Source of the DNA: Alentia gelatinosa
Lineage: Eukaryota; Annelida; Polychaeta; Phyllodocida; Polynoidae
Assembly (NCBI GenBank): GCA_950022655.1
Contig: OX465583.1
Location: 31,771,360-31,835,359, forward strand
Length of the DNA stretch: 64,000 bases
Reading direction: 5' to 3'
In this document: positions 12,201 to 27,200 of the stretch, one piece after another
Layout of the letters: each line of letters opens with the position of its first letter
Position numbering within the stretch: the stretch's first letter is position 1
Made by a program: the position numbers and the translations under genes
The notes under the pieces: model-generated
Databases searched by the model: none
Told to the model about the DNA's origin: nothing
What the model saw: only the letters and a program-made list of their open reading frames with translations

Positions 12201-15200
12201 CGTTTCAAGGGTTGTCACCTACTGGAAATGTCAGAAGTCGTTGACATGTTCCTGACTTTTCCCGGAAAAATTCCATTTGTCTCTGTCCCTGACCAGTTAA
12301 ACGACCTTGTGGTCCTATCCTTCCATTTCATTTTCTGATTTCAGGACCAATCTTTCGAACGGCATAAGGTGAATTGTTATAAATCTTTCTGACCAAGTTT
12401 TACATATTTTTGTTTCATATACACAGATTCTTAAAGTGTAAAAGCAGACCAGTTCTTCATGCATAGATCTGGAAATTACATTTTTTTCTGACAAGATTAA
12501 AATTTCCGGGTCGTACGTCTAAATTCTAATTTCCCCTGATTGATTTTCAAATTCCCTAACAATTCACTAACCTTGGAAAGTCAACAGAGTGCCCCAGAAC
12601 TGGGATTCTACTATTTTTTCTATGGTTCTGCATTAGTCTTCTGTCTATTAAACCAGATTCTACTTTACACTTACCAATCGCATATCTGACTCAAGACCCT
12701 TGTCGCGTGCTTTCCTTTCTCCATTGCGGGCAGCTTCTATAGCTTTGTCATACCGGTGTATCGCCTTGAGGGACACAACCAATCGGTAGTATGCCTTCAC
12801 ATTCTCATTATTCAGGGAAATAGCTGGAACACACAATCAAATTAGGTTGTTTTCTTGGTATATTCAATGTCCCATGGGGGCGATAAGGGATAATAGGGAT
12901 TTTCTCAAAGTTTAGGTTTTCTCACTGCCTTTGCTCTACATACAAGGAGGGATGGAGGGTGGGGGAAGGGAGGGATGGAGGGATGGAGGGATGGATGGAG
13001 GCGGGGGGGGGGGGAGAGGAGGAGAGGGAGGGGAGGGGAGGATATGGGAGGGGAGGATGTGGGAGGGGAGGGGAGGGGAGGGGAGGGGAGGGGAGGGAGG
13101 TGGCTCGAAACCACAACATTGGGATTAACAGTCCAGTGCCTGAACCAATGAGCTAATTTCCCACCCACTCATTTTTTGGATATTTAATGCCCTACCCGTC
13201 TGTGAACTCAGCAGATCATGGATCGGTGCACACAGCTGAGGTGGGTGGGGTGGAAGGGGGAATGGGGGAGGGAAGAGACCAGTTACCATGCCAAGTGTTC
13301 TGCATACATAATGCAATTATACATACTAAAAGAATCTACAGTATATGTTGATACCTGTAGGCGATTTCAATTGGCAATCAGCAATGCCCTACCTACATAT
13401 AAAACGTTTGTCAGTGGCCTCATGGGCAAACAGGACCTGTCTGCATGCTTCCTGACCATATGCATAAAAAATGCATGCTCCCTGGCCATGTGCATCAAAA
13501 TGGGGGGGGGGGGGGGGGGGCAAAATACTATGAACACATCACATATACATTTCACCTAAATAATGACACTTCCTAGGATGTAAGCAACTGTCAAGTGCCA
13601 CTTATGGAGTTGGTAAATGTAACAACAACCTCCAATTTAAATCAATATTGAGTAACATTTATTTAGTATGCCCATTTCAACAAAAATCCTCTGCCCCCAC
13701 TTTTACGAGAAAGGAGTTCTTAAAAATGTACCTGTGACTCAAAAAGTCCCCTTCTCCCCCTCCCCAAAAAATGAAATTTTTCGTTTTCTAATATCCATAT
13801 CAGAATAATAAATACTAAAACTGTAAGTTGTTGTTGGGCCATAAAACATTCTGTCAAAAACAGAAATCATATTCCTATCTGTACCTAGTTAGCTACAAAA
13901 GGCAAAGATGTGGTCAGGTCGCCTAGTGACTCTAAAAGTAGGTGTACTACAATAGGCAATAGACATAACCTATAAGACCAACCTTCCACCTGCTAACAAT
14001 ATATTGGTGAAACTCACCTGTTTCGGCAATTTCTACTGCCTCAGCATATCTATCCTGTAAGAGATAAAGAATATGACGTCAATATTTGTATCTGCAATAA
14101 TATAGCAGGGATGAAAGTCGGGACTGATGAAAAAGTTGGAAACAAAAACACACAAAAAACGTATTCTGGGGGGGGGGGGGGGGGGGGGGGGAGGGGGGAG
14201 GGGACCGCCAACCCCCCCCCCCCCCCCCCCCCCCGTGCCGTCAACCATAATTTCGGCACCTGACGGAACTCTGACGGCAGTGTCAACGGCCCTTTTTGTT
14301 TTATTTCATGATTTTCATATTTTGTTAAAGATCATATTTCAAGATGCAGAAATTTCTGATTTCCGTCGATCGTCGGCGAACTTGCATCCCTGATATATGC
14401 ATAGTGATCACCATCTGTGCACCTCCAACACCAATCAAAACAGCTGGTGACAGGTATGGTTTAATCAATAGATTGTCGTGGTGCATGGTCCCATAACTAC
14501 TGTAATGCCATCTTTACCACTATGCTGGTGGGATTTTCACGGGTAGTAAAATACTTTCTGCACCCTCAAGCACGTAACAAGGTGCCCTAAGTCCGTGCCT
14601 CGAGGTATTTGTACAACAAATAATAAATTATATCATCAACAGCAGAATCTCGCCTTGCAAAAAGGGTTAGTTCGGCCTGAACGCAATACCCCTTTTCCTG
14701 TTAACTTTATCTTGTTAAGCGGGTTATACGGCAACACGGGACACTTTGGGCTGGGTCTACTGTACAAGACGGTCTTTTAGAAACGAATCTATCGTCCAAA
14801 CTTTGCCAATATGTGCATTGCAATTGCCATGGGGAAACAAGCCGCCCAATTGAAAGCATGGTCAGGTTTGAGCGTATGGTGATAGTATGCTCCTATTTCA
14901 CACTCCTTTAACTGGCGCACATTTCAGGCGTGGGATTTGGAAATAACTGATCTGGTAAGATCTGGAAAAGGGGTGCCGGGGTTCGGGACCTACATTTATT
15001 TATTAATTAATTAATCTATTTAAAAAGCCATTTTCAGTGGATTATTGGCCTCAGACCCGGAATGACGTTTTTAACAAAAAAAAAAGAGTATTTTTTACTT
15101 CGATTATAATGATGTCTTGGGATAACAAAAAGTCTAGAATTCCAGGGAAATAACATGCCTGATATTTATTGGAAAAAAGGCACCGGGTTCAGGGGCTTAT

Positions 15201-18200
15201 ATCTATTTATTCATTCATTTTCAGTGAAATTCTGGCCTCAGGTCAGACCTGAAATGGCGTTTTTAACAAAAAAAAGAGTATATTTTTTACTTCGATTATG
15301 ATAATCTCTTGGGATGGCATTCAGTCTAGAATTCCAGGGAAATTACATGCCTGATATTATCTACTTCACTAAGATTGTTTGTTTGTTGGTTTGATTTAAC
15401 GTCCAGTTTACCATTGCAGGTTCTCACCAGACTTTCTCAAGGTTCTTTTACACTACAAGGGTGGTGATCAAATCTATGAAATAAATCTAGGTAGAAACCT
15501 CACCCCTACACATTTACCGAGGTGGGAGTTCTTTTACATCCCATACCACATAGACATGGTATGAGAAGGATTGGCCTTTGATATAGCAGTAAATCTACCA
15601 CTGCTGGGGATGAAGGAGAAAAGTGGCTGCAGTGAGATTGCTCCACATTCTTCGCACCAGAGGTATACAATTCGACCTATTATGCATCACTTGCCCATCT
15701 CTATGAACACACTGTATTGGTGCTTGGCCTTCGAAGAACGCCGACTCGTGTCAAATTGGTAAAGACCATATGACCTAATATATGAACACTACACAAGAAG
15801 ATGCATAATAAATACAACAAACGATGGTTTTCTGAATAGGCAGCTCTGTAAACAGCTTTAGGTAGATGCCCGGCACAATCATCGATTATTGTTCATCCAT
15901 ATCATACAGCGGTAATAGAGACACGATGTCTAAAATAAGTTATTTGTCACATAATTTATCTGAATCTTGCAGGTTTTTTTTTTTTTTAGTCAATCCAGGT
16001 TACTATAAAGTGGTATATGATAATGATACACAGACAATATGTGATGTTAATACAGGTTTCATACATACAGGTATACATGATCTTTGTGAATTATACCAGA
16101 TAGACAATGCTGGACTTCGGACTAGAAGCATGGTCATAGGCCGAGTCAGTGTTAGAATAGGTATCTATAGGTTGTTTACCATGAACTCATTTACCCATGT
16201 CCAACAGTCCTAGTCACATAGCGGTAACAGGATGTTTTAAAATAAGATGTCACATGATTTCTGTATCTGGCAAGTTTCTATGTCAATCCAGAGACAAGGC
16301 ATGGCTGTTGAAATAGATATCTAGGGTATTCTATGTCGTCTACATTGGTCTTGTAAGACCTACATATATTCCGGGGTCCTACTATGGTTGCGATCAAACG
16401 AACGAAAGTGTGACGTAGCTCGAAACAGTTTCGAGCGGTAGCGGCCAATTCGTAAACATTCAAACCACGTTTTCAACTTAACATATACAGCAGAACCCCG
16501 CTTGAAGGCAAATCATACAATACACAGTGGCGCCACCTGTTGATTTTCAGACATCGGCATACGCAATCCAGATGTTATAATCTCCCTATTACCACTCCGG
16601 GTAGGTAAAGGTTTCGCTCCCGACTGGCTGGCCACACCACGACCGCATGAACAGTTTTCCGATTTATAATTGAAGAAACTGAACATCATCTCGGATTTGC
16701 AAGTAGAAATAGCCGAAATTTCCATTTATGGCATCAGATTCCCGATTTCGAGACATGAAAAAACCGTTTAACCGTAATAATAGTGCGATATGGATCAAGG
16801 TCTATGACTGTACCATGATGGCAACCAGCTAAAATCGGATCCTCTAAATACATTGTATTATGGGATACCTCAATAGGGTCTATAGATATGTGTTCTACAA
16901 CACCTTGACATTATCATATCAAACTTTCAGAAAAATTAAGTGGGTTTTAATTTTCACGTAAATTGTCCGATATGTCTTTAAGGGACAAAAACTGCATGTG
17001 GCGACATGAGACGATGGTCCAGGATGTACCCTGCTCGGTCAGGTTTCGCCACTGGTTGACCTAGATCCATGTAACCACAGACTGTTTATGTAGACAAGCA
17101 TATCAAATAGAGATTAATTTCCTCGGAGTGTATTCAGTGTACATGTAATTTATACTAAATCCGACAAGGCAGAAAAAGATATCTTAGTTAAAGTACTTTC
17201 TATGATTCACCATGAAATCTGGGAAAACGTGAATTGAAAAAGAAAACCCAGCATTAAAGTAAAACTATTCCAGGTTGAGGGACAATCTCTGGAGTAGATC
17301 TCATCCAGTTCGGTTATAACTAAATGAATTTTGTAATACTTGCAGTATTGCAGAATAAACGCTGACTTATGCAACAGACCGTTCAATATTGTAACTACTG
17401 CTTCTCTTGTGGTCAAGATATTCAATACTCTGCCTGTCATAGTCCCCACAATCAATATCTCAGCAAAGGATTGGTGAATTTTGGGAGCAAATATCGTTCG
17501 GATTAATGAATCAATCATTGCGAGGCTGAATTTAAGTTTATTATGCTATTCTAAACACGGTGTAAAGTTCTAGTCTATACATCCCTATCGTGGCCATGTA
17601 ACATTGGTTTCTATGAGAAGAAAGTAATTATCTAAATTACCCCTAATTATTGAGGAACAAATTGACTAAATTGGACCAGTCGCCATTTTGGTTAGTAACC
17701 TCCTCCCTGATGTTTACAGTACAGCTGCCATGCTTTGAATGGCATATAATACTCCTATTATCGATCACCTCTAGTTCCCAGTCTGCCCACATGAGGGCAG
17801 GTTGCTCTACCCATGACACTCTGAGTTGTTCAGTGTCATGAGCGGCCTCCTGACATGTGCGACAGACTGGAACGGGCGCTCAACCGGAACAGATCCGGTC
17901 TCCCCCTATTGGCTGTTGGCACAACAGCCAATGAGAGCGCAGAGCTCACATTTGCCAAGCCTGTCATGTCAACCCCCTGCTAAGGGTATAAAACCAAGAC
18001 CCAACCCTGTCAATAAACAGTTAAGTTCTTAACTCATAGTAGTACATAGTACCTCTGCGTTTGAGTTCTTCTCTCTCTTCTTAAGGTCTACTCCTTACAC
18101 AAGTAGGGTCCAAGACTTTACAACAGGATAATTCTGAGCCGTCTGGGTCAACTTTGATAAATTCAAACAAATTTTGTCATAAAAGTGATTTGTCATTTTG

Positions 18201-21200
18201 CAAGTGGTATCTGTAGTACAAACTACACCTAGCCAAGTCCTGACTAAATAAAATATGATTTCCATAGAAAATATCACTCTAAATGCTAAATCATTCCTGT
18301 AAAACACGTACAGTAAAACCCCTCTTACGGGACACCCCGCTTAAGGGCACAATTTGCTCGGAACGAAAATTTTCCCCACTATTAAGAGTTTATTTTAACC
18401 CCGCTTAAAGGGACACCCCGCTTAAGGGGACACCCCGCTTTAGGGGACAGTTTTTCGGTACAGAAATGCTTGAAACCACCGCTTAAGGGGACAGTTTGGA
18501 AGGACATCATATCAAAAACACTGAAAATCCAAGTTTATGGAGCCAAAACTCCAGGAGTGGAATGCGGTGGCCAAGATTAAAACGAATCAGGTTTTGATTT
18601 TATCCTACCCTATCTCCTCGATTTTGGAATATTATGTGATAACAATGCTGTATGCCACTAGTGGCATATAAAACTCCGTATGCCAGTCAGCGTGGCATAC
18701 GGAAATCCAATGTTAAGCCTATGGGATTTTATATTCGGGGTAGGATAAAGAACAATATGAAGGTGGATATACCTTCCTTGTGAAATTCGCTCCTTTTTAT
18801 ACCCCCGGTCAATGCCACCACCCCCCCGCCCCCACCCCAGTAACTTCTGAGAGAAATCAGCAGCCCTAAAAGGACTCATCGTGAGCCGCCTAGAGCCGCG
18901 ACGGCTCACTGAATACCGCACCTTCAAAGTCCCCAGCCCTCCCTGTGTCGCCCACAGCGAACCTGTAAGCGGGCCTCTTACCTGGCACCTTCAGCAGGCG
19001 CGAAAATCACGGGTCCTAATATCCACTCACTGTGGCCCGCTCAGAGCCGCTAGAGATGTGGTTATTACCATGAAAAAACACACTCTGGCCGCCCGGGCCC
19101 GCTCGGGAATGCTCAGTCTATTAACCTCTATTATCTATTTTTTATATTTTTTTTTATATTTATATTCATTTATATTATATAATCTATATTTATTTACTTA
19201 ATTATGTGTTATTGATAAACATTTTAACCTAATAACCATCGTTTCCTTCATTTATGTAGACCTGTATTCTCTATTGTATAACCATTGACAGACTGAAAAC
19301 CCTGCTTAAGGGGACACCCGCTTAAGGGGACACTTGGCCTGGAACGGAGGGTGTCCCCTTAAGAGGGGTTTTACTGTACTTCAAACGAAAAAAAACAGAG
19401 GTAGTAAAATAAAACCGGTGATACATCACCGAGCAATTGTTTGCATTTCTGTCAATATCACTGCACTTGAGTCTCTGGGCCTGTATATTTTTCAATTAAA
19501 AAAAAAAATCTATTCTTAGTGAATTTCTAGCCCCAGTGGAGACCTAAAACTGCTCTTTTCTGTTAATTTATACCATTCATGAACTTATATTTCTTTCAAG
19601 AATTGCTAATCCGCAATTCTGGGAAAATCACATGCCTGCTATTTGAGAAAACCAACGTAACTTGCATCGAGTTGCCTATGATAACTGGCAGACAAAGTAC
19701 ATGTAAATCCATATGTAGACTGAGTCATCCGTTGAACAACGTTCTCTAAACAGAGATAAATTTCTAAAAACACAACGTGGTTATCATTAACTTGAACCTT
19801 TTTTATCAACACGAGCTGTACACACTCTGAAGAGAATCTACTGTCCATGCTATTACCTATGCTCGGTCAACTCAATGATGACCTTATCCTATAACAATGG
19901 TTAATTATGTATGGAACCATCCATATAGTATGTACGCAGCAAGTAGGATGGGTGGGTTAAACCAAATAAGAACAAAAGCGTACAGTTGGGTCGGGGGTTA
20001 AGGTTCGACTTTCCATACGGTAATCTATGATAGAAATGCAATGTCTTGCATACATATTGCATGAGTAAGATTGTAAGGTGAGTCGGCTCATTGTAGTGGT
20101 GGGATGAATGTCTGTCGTTGGGTAGGAGCTGATGTTAGCTTACAGGTAGGCAGCTTAAAATGTGAAGAGACTCGATAGGTAGGAACGTTGGAAGGTGAGC
20201 AGGTAGAATGGAAGGCAGGTTGAAAGGCATGGAGGGTTATGGGTAGACAGAGTGGAATGTGGGCTTTATTTGTTTGTTTTTGTTGGTCTATATGTCTCTA
20301 TGGGTCGGATTTTTGAAACCTGCTAAATTCCGCTTTGATCATGGGATAAAACATGCAAAATTTTTTTTTAGAATAATACTTCTTTTTATATTTTATGTTA
20401 TCCACCTACTAAGTACCTTCCAGAAAAACATTATTCCAACAAAATCGGATGAATGGTTTAGATTTGAGAGCCTTTTGAAGTTGTGTGTAATACTGCAGTT
20501 TGTCCAGCCCCCTAAATATTTGAAATTTCAAGAAATGTTATAAATGCTTATAACTTAAGAAAGACTAATATTATATGGTGACACACATTATATTTTACCC
20601 AGACTACTTTATCATATATTAGATTTAAAAGAAAAGCTCTGAACCATATTTGGGGTGCTGGGCAACACAGGGATGTCGGACAACACGAGGGGTGTCGGAC
20701 AACACGTTAATAGAATTGCTCAGAACAATGAGAAAAATAAAATTTGAGGCTATAATCCTTTATATCTTTAATGATGTGATAATAAGCTATATTTAACAAA
20801 GCACACCACTCAATTACTGATAAAAAACAACCCCAAAATCATAACTTATATCACAGCATGTTGTCCGACACCCCGGGGTGTCGGACAACACGTTTTCAGT
20901 TTTTGAACCATAAAAAGTAAATTTTTTTTATCTAGAAAAAAATCAACCTGGGTATTCATGAGTGGTAGGGGTTCTTAACATAATCAGGGATATTTGTTAT
21001 TCCATTATGATTATTAGTTCTTTTATACATCCTTTAGAGATGTGTGGTCCAACACACCATTTTTTGGAAAAAATATCATCATGGAATCATAATGTTCTGA
21101 TATCAGAATGGAAAATCCGATTGTGTTGAAACTTTCAGGTATCACAGCCAGGATTCTTGTCAGCATTGTACAATAAAGGAAAATTAATTTCTCTCAATAT

Positions 21201-24200
21201 ATTTCATTAGTATTGTCCACCTAAAGTAGGGGTGTTGAACAACATGCTCTATGTGTTTCTATGTTGGAAAATTTGAAGGTCCTAGATATTTTTCACCCTT
21301 TTAATATTTTTTCAATCTTTTACCAATTTTCAAAATTATATTGTCTACACTTCTCATGACATATGCTTTAAACATGTTAATAAATACAATTGGCTCAAAA
21401 TTGTGTCTCCCAGATTTTGAACAAAGTGAAAATCACTAGAAAATCACAGTTTTTGTTGATTTTCGGAAGGAAAAATTCCTCAGAGCTCTATAAAACCCAC
21501 TTTGGAAAGAAAGACTATCAAAAGATGCACCAAATAATTTCATTTTTACATTGATGAGATACGTATATACAACATGAATCTTGAATAAGCTTATTTTGGC
21601 AATTTAGCAGGTTTCAAAAATCCGACCCCTATGTGCAGGAAAAACTCCAAGCAGATCCGAAATAATTCTAACGTTTTATATGTGGTAGGAATGCCCAATG
21701 AACTTGTAAAGATATTTTGCAGAATATCAGTACATAGAACTGATAATGAATATTTAGTGCAGAACTACACATAGCAGCTATCCTTTACGGCCAATTAATG
21801 CCCAAGGATGTGCTATGAGAGTAAAGGATTTCCCCTAGATATATGTATGCGTTTTGGGTGATACATAGACGTGCTCAAGTCTTTAACTATTAGCATTGAT
21901 TAAATGATTAAAGACAATCAGAAGATAGTTCATTATAGTATATATCCTTCTCTGACTGGCCATGAATCAAAGCCTTGTCCACTGTGAAGGGAATCTCCTG
22001 TTTATGGCCCCAAGCATCCAGTTCCCTGGCCTGTGTTGTCATAGCAATTAAATTTCGCCTGCTCCTGTCTGTGACCCCACTGAGATCAAAGTGAGAGGGT
22101 ATCAATCTCCCAGCAGATATCCTGACCAGCAGCCAGGATATCTGTATTGGAGAGTGTTGGGAATACAGGCGCTAGACAGCACCAGAAATCCAACACCGAT
22201 TCTACCAGTCCCTGTATCCCAGTCCCTATATCCAGAGTATGCAGGGACTGGGGCCAGTCTAAGAGACATAGTGAACCAAACCGATGCCTGGAAACTGAAG
22301 GGCCACGAGAGTGGGATTCTCGTGTAGTGACAAACTAAAACCTGCTTTTCTTTTTTCCAGATTGATAGACAGGCATACCTTTTCTCTTATGATTAATTTC
22401 GAGCCACGCTTGAATTAAAGTTTAATGCTGTAGTTTTCTTATCTCGTATCCTTGAGAGAAAGCAATGAGACTACAGCCTTTCGCTGGTTCCTTACCATGA
22501 TTATGGTCGGATCCGCTTGAACTTTCTCCCACACATAGGGACAGAGTGAATCAGACTTAGGCTTGGAAACTGAAGAGCCACGAGAGTGAGATTCTCGTGG
22601 AGGGAAAACCTCAAAGCTGCTCTTTCTTTTTCTCTTCTCTACTCAGATTTGCTTATTCTCTTATGATATATTTTCAGCCTTGCCGAAAACTGAATTTAAT
22701 GTTGTGGTTTTCTTATCTCCTTTATACCTTGAGAGAACCTCTGAGACTTGGCATGCTGATACAGCATGCTGATACAGCATGCTCATGGCAGCAACTACTT
22801 AATGCTTCAATAACTCACATGACACATTTTAAGCCAATCAGATGTCAGCATTCCAATTTGCTCTTGTTCATAGGAGCATTTCCCACAGGACTCCCACCAT
22901 CCTACAGCTCTAGGTTGAAACATTGGGATTCATAGGCCATCTTACTGAGTGTACTGGGGGGTAACTGAATTCAGAATTTTGAAAGATTATAGATCAAGTC
23001 TATCTAAGATTTTGATCCCAAAACATATACAGTTTCTTGAAATTTTCATATACATTTAGTCTAAAATGAAAACCCTACTTGTAGGCAAAATCCAACAAAC
23101 TGGCATCCCTATTTATGGATGGCCCCTTCGTGGATAAGCAGGTTAGAATGTACGCGGATGGGCGGATAGGCAGGTTGGTGGGAAGTCAGATTTGAATGTA
23201 AACAGGTTAGTTGTTAGGTAGGCAGTTTTGAATGTTAACAAATGAATGGGTAAGATGATGGGTAGGTAGGTTGGAATGTGAGCAGACTGGTGGGTATACA
23301 GGTTGGTGGTCGCCAGGATGGCGAGTAGGTATGTTTGTGCAGTGGTCAACCTGCATGCCATGGACTGAGGCATACACAGGCGGGTTAAGGATAAAGGCAC
23401 TCTGTGCAACCGAAGGGGGGGGGGGGGGGGCAATTCTCCCCAGAGTCTTGCGTATATACGTTAAGGATGGCTTGTTATAACAAAACATCCTGATTATTTG
23501 GTCAGCTCTATATGACAATTGTGACTTCATTGCAAGACAATCATAAGATTCATTACTTTTACAATGCCTAATTGGGTAGACAGGTATACTTTCTTTGAGA
23601 CATGACCTGTAACGATCTTAAACTGTCTACAAGTTGGCGTGTTCCGTATAAAGTCGTTCCAGACACCGCTTCTGCATACAGTATGGATATCATGAAAGCA
23701 ATATAATAAGGCCGTTGTATACCACTTAGATACAGTTCAACTGATAGCTAGAACGTTCGCAAAACCGGAATGCCTGTTGGTGTCATAAAACATATGAAAA
23801 TATCTATCATATAGATTTTGCTGCCTTTAAGAGACAGAGAAAATACAGAAACACATAGATGTCAGCCACGGCATAGGGTTGAGGTTGAGGAAGGAAATTA
23901 AGGTTTTATAGGCTAGAATGAGGTGCGATATAATACAAGGACAAAGACTGCCATATGTACTGAAAGAAGAAACAGTGGATTTACATGAAAAAATGCAAAG
24001 AGGGAGGGAGGGAGGGAGGGAGGGAGGGAGGGAGGGAGGGAGGGAGGGAGGGAGGGAGGGAGGGAGGGAGGGAGGGAGGGAGGGAGGGAGGGAGGGAGGG
24101 AGGGAGGGAGGGAGGGAGGGAGGGAGGGAGGGAGGGAGGGAGGCAATCCATGAATAGGGAAGGACCTGCATTGATTGGCTATTTAAAGGCAAATTCCTCT

Positions 24201-27200
24201 GTGAACATAGTAGTTCATGGATCAGTGCACACATATATTTACCTGTAGGGGATTGTATTGGCAATCACCTACAATGCCTACATACAAAACGAATTGCCTC
24301 ATGGATGAGTGCAAACAGACCTGTCTGCATGCTGCCTGCCCATGTGGTCCAAGAAAAACCTTGTTCTTATATACACCAATAAAGTAGGTCAAGCCAATAT
24401 CTGGTGGTAAATGACATTACAAATGATTTGACAAAACAATATCATTTGACTGGGTCTTGACTCATTCCTAAAACAAAGTTATGAACCATTTTGACTCCTG
24501 TTTGTGTGTAAATATGATGAATGAAATATCTTTTCATACACCTTCTGCCTCCCCCCCTCCCATTATGAGATTTGGCAAAAATACATGAATAGCACAACAA
24601 ATATACATTTCACCTTGATAATGACACTTTCTAGGGTGTAAGCAACTGTCAGAGCCACATATGGAGATGGTAAATGTTACACTAATGCTGAATGTAAATC
24701 AATATTGAGTAAACATGTGTTTGGGTATGCACATTTCACCCCACTCTCAACAAATACCTGAATATCTCAGTAAATATAGTATCTACCTGGAAAATTCCAC
24801 TTCCTAGCACCTACTGTTTTTTATTCTCTTTCTAATGAGGCATATTATATTATGATTGAACTAGTTTTACAGGTAGAAATATGTCCATAAAGAAGTTCTT
24901 AAAAATGGATCTGTGACTCAAAAAGTCCCCCCCAAACATAAATCTCTTATTTCTAAAAAATCCATGTCAAAATACTAAATACTAAAACTATAATATCTTG
25001 TATAGTCATTAAACCTTCTGTCCAAAACAGAAAACATATATCTCTACTTAGTGAGCTATAAAAAGCAAAAATGTGGTCAGGTCACTTAGTGACTTTACAA
25101 GCAGTTGTACTACAGTAGGCTATAGCCATAACCTAAAGACCAACCGTCCACCTGCTAATAATTTATCTGTTCCAAGGCCCTGTTATGTCTACTAGTAAGA
25201 GCGAGTGCAACGCTTTCAGGTAGCATAATAACAAAAAACGGCGCAGACACAAGTCACTAACGGCTATACAGAAATATTTGCGGTAACAGATACAGGATGT
25301 TGTAAAACAAGTTATATGTCACCTGATTTCTTCGGTCTGGTAGATTTCTAGGTCAATTCTAGAAATTTACAATTTCACTGGTATGAAACCGTACTGTGCG
25401 AGGCCTCCATATTCAATGTACAAAGAAATATATTTTCATTTTTTGGTGTCTTGCTCCTACATTGATGACAAAAAAATATGTTTAGGGATCTTGACCAGAG
25501 CTTTGCTATTCTGACCCCAGAGGGGAAATACCGCTGAAGCTATGCACGTCTTTACTCTCTGGTGTTCGCATAACTGTCGAACTATAGATACGTTTTAATC
25601 TCGTCGTTCCCTTTATTACTGAAGCTCATGATGAAAAAGGGTTCTATTTAGGATTTACTCTGCGTGTCAATCTAACCAGACAAGTCATATACGAAAATAA
25701 GCTCAAAACGTCCCCATGAATCGACTTCATAACGGGTCATATTTCTTATAGTTTTTTTGTAGTTTCGGTTTCCATGGCAACATAACATTTTGGGGACAGA
25801 AAGTAGTCCCAAGAGGAGTAAGAACTGCCGGTACCATGATGCAGCTTGGAGCCTCCCTTTACTAATTCTCTATATAAAATAAAATCCAAGTAATTACGAT
25901 ACCGGGAAATGGTTTTCATATCTGTTTTCGCATGCGTGTTCCCTTCTATATTTGATATGTGCATGTAACAGAGATTTGAGAAAGCTAGTATTGGTAAACA
26001 TTGGCAAAACAACGTTATATTTGCTTTTCTTTATATGTAGCATGAATGCCTGTCTTGTCTTTGTATTGTTTCCTTGTTTTACCTTACCTCGATGCAGCCA
26101 TTTTCTCACCTTCTTCAGTATTGCTGGTCATTCAACCTAGTATTAAATGTTACGTTTAAACTTTCCCGTCGAGGTGGGTTTTCTCCCGTCAACTCGTTGC
26201 GAGTTTGTTTCGGGCGACTTCATCCTCTCAGAAAAAATTACTAATATTTTTTTTACTAGTATTAAATGCTGCTTCAATCCCCATGTATAAACTTTTCTTT
26301 AATGTACATACCACCTAGATCTCCTTTCCAACAAAGAAGAGACTGTTATTAAATTAACCCCACTGAAGATATCTCTCTGTGCAACACGGTTATGTTCTTA
26401 GTGTATCTATGATCCAGTCCAAAGTCTATAGATTAAAGCTGTAACGAGGCAGTAATTTTCAAACACTTTTTTTATGTATCACTTATCTAATCCTTGACGG
26501 GAGCACTCTCCACCTACGATACAAGTTTCGCGTATCATTCAGTTAAAAAGCGATCTGTAGAACATGTGGGATCTCCTTATCATGCTTTAAATCTACTGAT
26601 AAGGACCTCGACCTGTGCCTGTCTATCAGGTTATAGAAGCCTATCATTCTGAAAGTTCATTTCATCAAGTACGTCATATCATATCAGGATTAACAAAAAG
26701 TCTTTTATCTGAGGTATAACGAGCTGTAGCCTACTGGTTTGAAGGGATTCTCACCTTTTGTTTAATTTGTTTTTAATAGTGGAGTACTTTTTTTATGAGA
26801 ATTGAATTAATATTTGGGGAAAGGACATTATGTCTTGTTCGTACTAACATTAAGTATTGATGTCGAGATCTCAAATATTATAACAGGAGTAAGCATTACT
26901 TCGTTGATTGCTCGTGTCAACCACCTGCTAACGCAACATGACTCTACACGAGGTGTATACTAGGTCGTGGCTCCAAGCAGGTTCCGTAGTGTAGTGGTCA
27001 TCACGTTCGCCTAACACGCGAAAGGTCCTGGGTTCGAAACCCGGCGGAACCTACCGGCTTTTTCAGTATATTTATCCTGGCTCTGGCATCAAATCATGAA
27101 CATTGACCCAAAACTCAACTGAGTCGAGCAAATATTTTAATTATTGATTTCTGCGGTAATTAAGTAACCCTTCTTAAGCTGTTAAATGAGAACTCTTATG

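Noticed and set aside
12905..13168. Pro/Ser-rich and Gly-rich frames
   Set aside because: They read through a purine-rich tract next to a tRNA-derived SINE head.
14033..14393. Pro-rich and Gly-rich frames over the G/C runs
   Set aside because: Homopolymer translation; the real coding content here is only the 37-nt TPR exon at 14054-14018.
23827..24264. Overlapping long frames of Leu-Pro-Pro-Ser and Gly-Arg-Glu repeats on both strands
   Set aside because: They are translations of the (GGGA)n microsatellite, open in several frames at once; no splice or start context.
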